From Actinomycetota bacterium (GTDB lineage: Bacteria > Actinomycetota > Geothermincolia > Fen-727 > Anoxymicrobiaceae), in the NCBI GenBank assembly GCA_003154635.1, contig PMDX01000075.1, positions 148-15,048 on the forward strand: a stretch of 14,901 nucleotides of DNA, given 5' to 3'. The notes beneath the pieces are model-generated. The model did no database searches. It was not told the origin of the DNA and was given only the letters and a program-made list of their open reading frames with translations. Positions 13,820 through 14,901 of the stretch are shown here, in pieces. A program made the position numbers and the translations under genes. Numbering within the stretch: position 1 is the stretch's first letter; each line of letters begins with the position of its first letter.

Positions 13820-14878
13820 ATGGCCCATGCTAATGATCGTATCTTCGATCATAAAGCGGCTCGGGAATGGAAATTAGGTAAAACCCGTTCCCTTGTAGAC
13901 AAGAGGATGGACCTGAAGGATGCCGTTGCCAGGTACGTCGAGGACGGCGACTGCATCATCGAGACCGGGTTTGCCTATGCCAGGGGACCCATGGCTGCTT
14001 TCTGGGAGATCGGGAGGCAGAAGAAGAAAAACCTGGTGGGCATGCACACCCCCGGCGGCCTAACCGCCATCTTCCACGAGGAAGGTGGAATGGAAGGCAG
14101 CCACGTCGGGTACGTCGGGGTCGAGATGAGAGGACTCATCGCCCCGTTCCGCCGCGGTGTCGAAGCCGGCACACTCAAGGTATACGCGGAGTGGAGCCAC
14201 GGCGCCCTGGCGTGGGCTCTCAGCGCCGCCGAGCAAGGGCTCAACTACGTGGCCTGCAAGAGCATGCTCGGCAGCGACATGATCGAGAACAATCCGTACG
14301 TCAAGGTCGAAAAGGACCCGTGGACCGGCGAGCCCGTCTGCCTGATCCCCGCCATCTATCCCGATATCGCGATCTTCCACGTGCACCACGCCGATAAGTT
14401 CGGCAATAGCCGTATCTGGGGGCTCTCGGTCAACGATAAGGCGATCGCGGCAGCCGCGCGTAAAGTCATCGTAACGTGCGAGAGGATAGTCGATACCAAC
14501 GACATCCGCTCCAACGCCGCGCAGGTGATAGTTCCCTGGTATTGCGTGGATGCCGTATGCGAGGTCCCGTACGGCGCGTGGCCGGGCGACATGCCGGGCA
14601 TGTACTACTTCGACCGCCGGCTCCAGGAACGTGTCGTGAGGGTCGAGTGGAAGACCGCCGAGGCCACCAAGAACTGGGTCGAGCAGTATATCTACGGCAC
14701 CAAAGATCACTTTGAGATGATCGAGCTCGCCGCCAAGGAGGAGGGCATGAACGTGCTCGACTACGTGAAGCAGCTCGAGCAGTTCGGCACGTCCGCCGCC
14801 TACTACGGCATTGGGACGTGGGGCACCGGGGCGGAGCGGGACTGGAAGTACGAAGAAGTCGCAAAGCGAGCTCTCTAA
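13820..14878 (+). CDS. CoA-transferase subunit A (class I, glutaconate/IpdA-like)
   Basis: A 352-residue alpha subunit of a family I CoA-transferase, a heteromer that moves CoA between carboxylic acids. Features are a typical N-terminal part (GDCIIETGFAYARGPMAAFW, about residues 42-61), KKNLVGMHTPGG, CKSMLGSD, PWTGEPVCLIPAIYPDIAIFH and VIVTCERIVD. The sequence order resembles glutaconate CoA-transferase A and the steroid-ring enzyme IpdA. In this family the catalytic Glu is carried by the beta subunit, so its absence here is normal. The ATG at 13820 has AAGGAGG ten bases upstream; an in-frame GTG at 13796 lies inside the inverted repeat and is rejected. A beta subunit appears to start 13 bases downstream. 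Substrate (glutaconate, a ring-cleavage acid, or other) is not determined. Confidence 0.92.
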   Translation: MAHANDRIFDHKAAREWKLGKTRSLVDKRMDLKDAVARYVEDGDCIIETGFAYARGPMAAFWEIGRQKKKNLVGMHTPGGLTAIFHEEGGMEGSHVGYVGVEMRGLIAPFRRGVEAGTLKVYAEWSHGALAWALSAAEQGLNYVACKSMLGSDMIENNPYVKVEKDPWTGEPVCLIPAIYPDIAIFHVHHADKFGNSRIWGLSVNDKAIAAAARKVIVTCERIVDTNDIRSNAAQVIVPWYCVDAVCEVPYGAWPGDMPGMYYFDRRLQERVVRVEWKTAEATKNWVEQYIYGTKDHFEMIELAAKEEGMNVLDYVKQLEQFGTSAAYYGIGTWGTGAERDWKYEEVAKRAL

Positions 14879-14891
14879 AGGGGGGAAGAAC

Positions 14892-14901
14892 ATGAGTGAA
14901 G
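14892..14901 (+). CDS. Start of next gene, presumably CoA-transferase subunit B (3' end outside window)
   Basis: ATG-AGT-GAA starts at 14892, after a G-rich ribosome site (about 14879-14888). Only three codons are in the window, so the assignment rests on its position after a subunit A gene. Confidence 0.55.

Noticed and set aside
13516..13833. 105-residue plus-strand open frame in the divergent region
   Set aside because: It overlaps the well-supported CoA-transferase start in another phase, has no ribosome site and shows no recognisable domain.

Overview
The window reads as ordinary chromosome from a G+C-rich bacterium. I see no transposase, integrase, phage gene, CRISPR array, tRNA or rRNA. 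Several features together suggest a deep-branching or uncultured actinobacterial-type lineage: a secreted protein built of ~103-residue repeats that begin with WYLAEG and resemble DUF5719, a large alkaline-phosphatase-like membrane protein, an IpdA/glutaconate-type CoA-transferase, and phasin-like proteins. This taxonomic call is an inference from gene content only.

Layout. (1) 1-943, plus strand: the 3' end of a NarL-type sensor histidine kinase overlaps its LuxR-type response regulator, and a hairpin terminator follows at about 1034-1059. (2) 944-1371: a non-coding stretch rich in palindromes. (3) 1372-4514, plus strand: an 834-residue envelope protein (signal peptide, degenerate phosphatase-like ectodomain, about 11 membrane segments) is coupled through a TAATG overlap to an SCP2-like lipid-binding protein. 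(4) 4521-5312, minus strand: two small phasin-like proteins converge on the SCP2 gene with a 6-base gap. Their promoter has good -35/-10 boxes and a perfect inverted repeat over the predicted start site. (5) 5584-6426, plus strand: a lipoprotein, possibly LolA/LppX-like. (6) 6555-7712, minus strand: a cysteine desulfurase-family PLP enzyme, probably with a TTG start, sharing a bidirectional terminator with the lipoprotein gene. (7) 7900-9644, minus strand: a PlsC-type acyltransferase preceded by a protein of ten exact 23-residue repeats. (8) 9824-11413, minus strand: a secreted IPT/TIG plus 4 x ~103-residue repeat protein. (9) 11470-13251, minus strand: a long-chain acyl-CoA synthetase. (10) 13252-13819: a divergent intergenic region. 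(11) 13820-14878, plus strand: a class I CoA-transferase alpha subunit, with the presumed beta subunit starting at 14892.

The shared theme is acyl-CoA and lipid handling: fatty-acid activation (FadD-like), phosphatidic-acid synthesis (PlsC), SCP2 lipid binding, phasin-like granule-surface proteins, and acid activation by CoA transfer. No single operon joins them. The most novel-looking item is the 23-residue repeat protein next to PlsC. The most testable regulatory item is the phasin promoter/operator.
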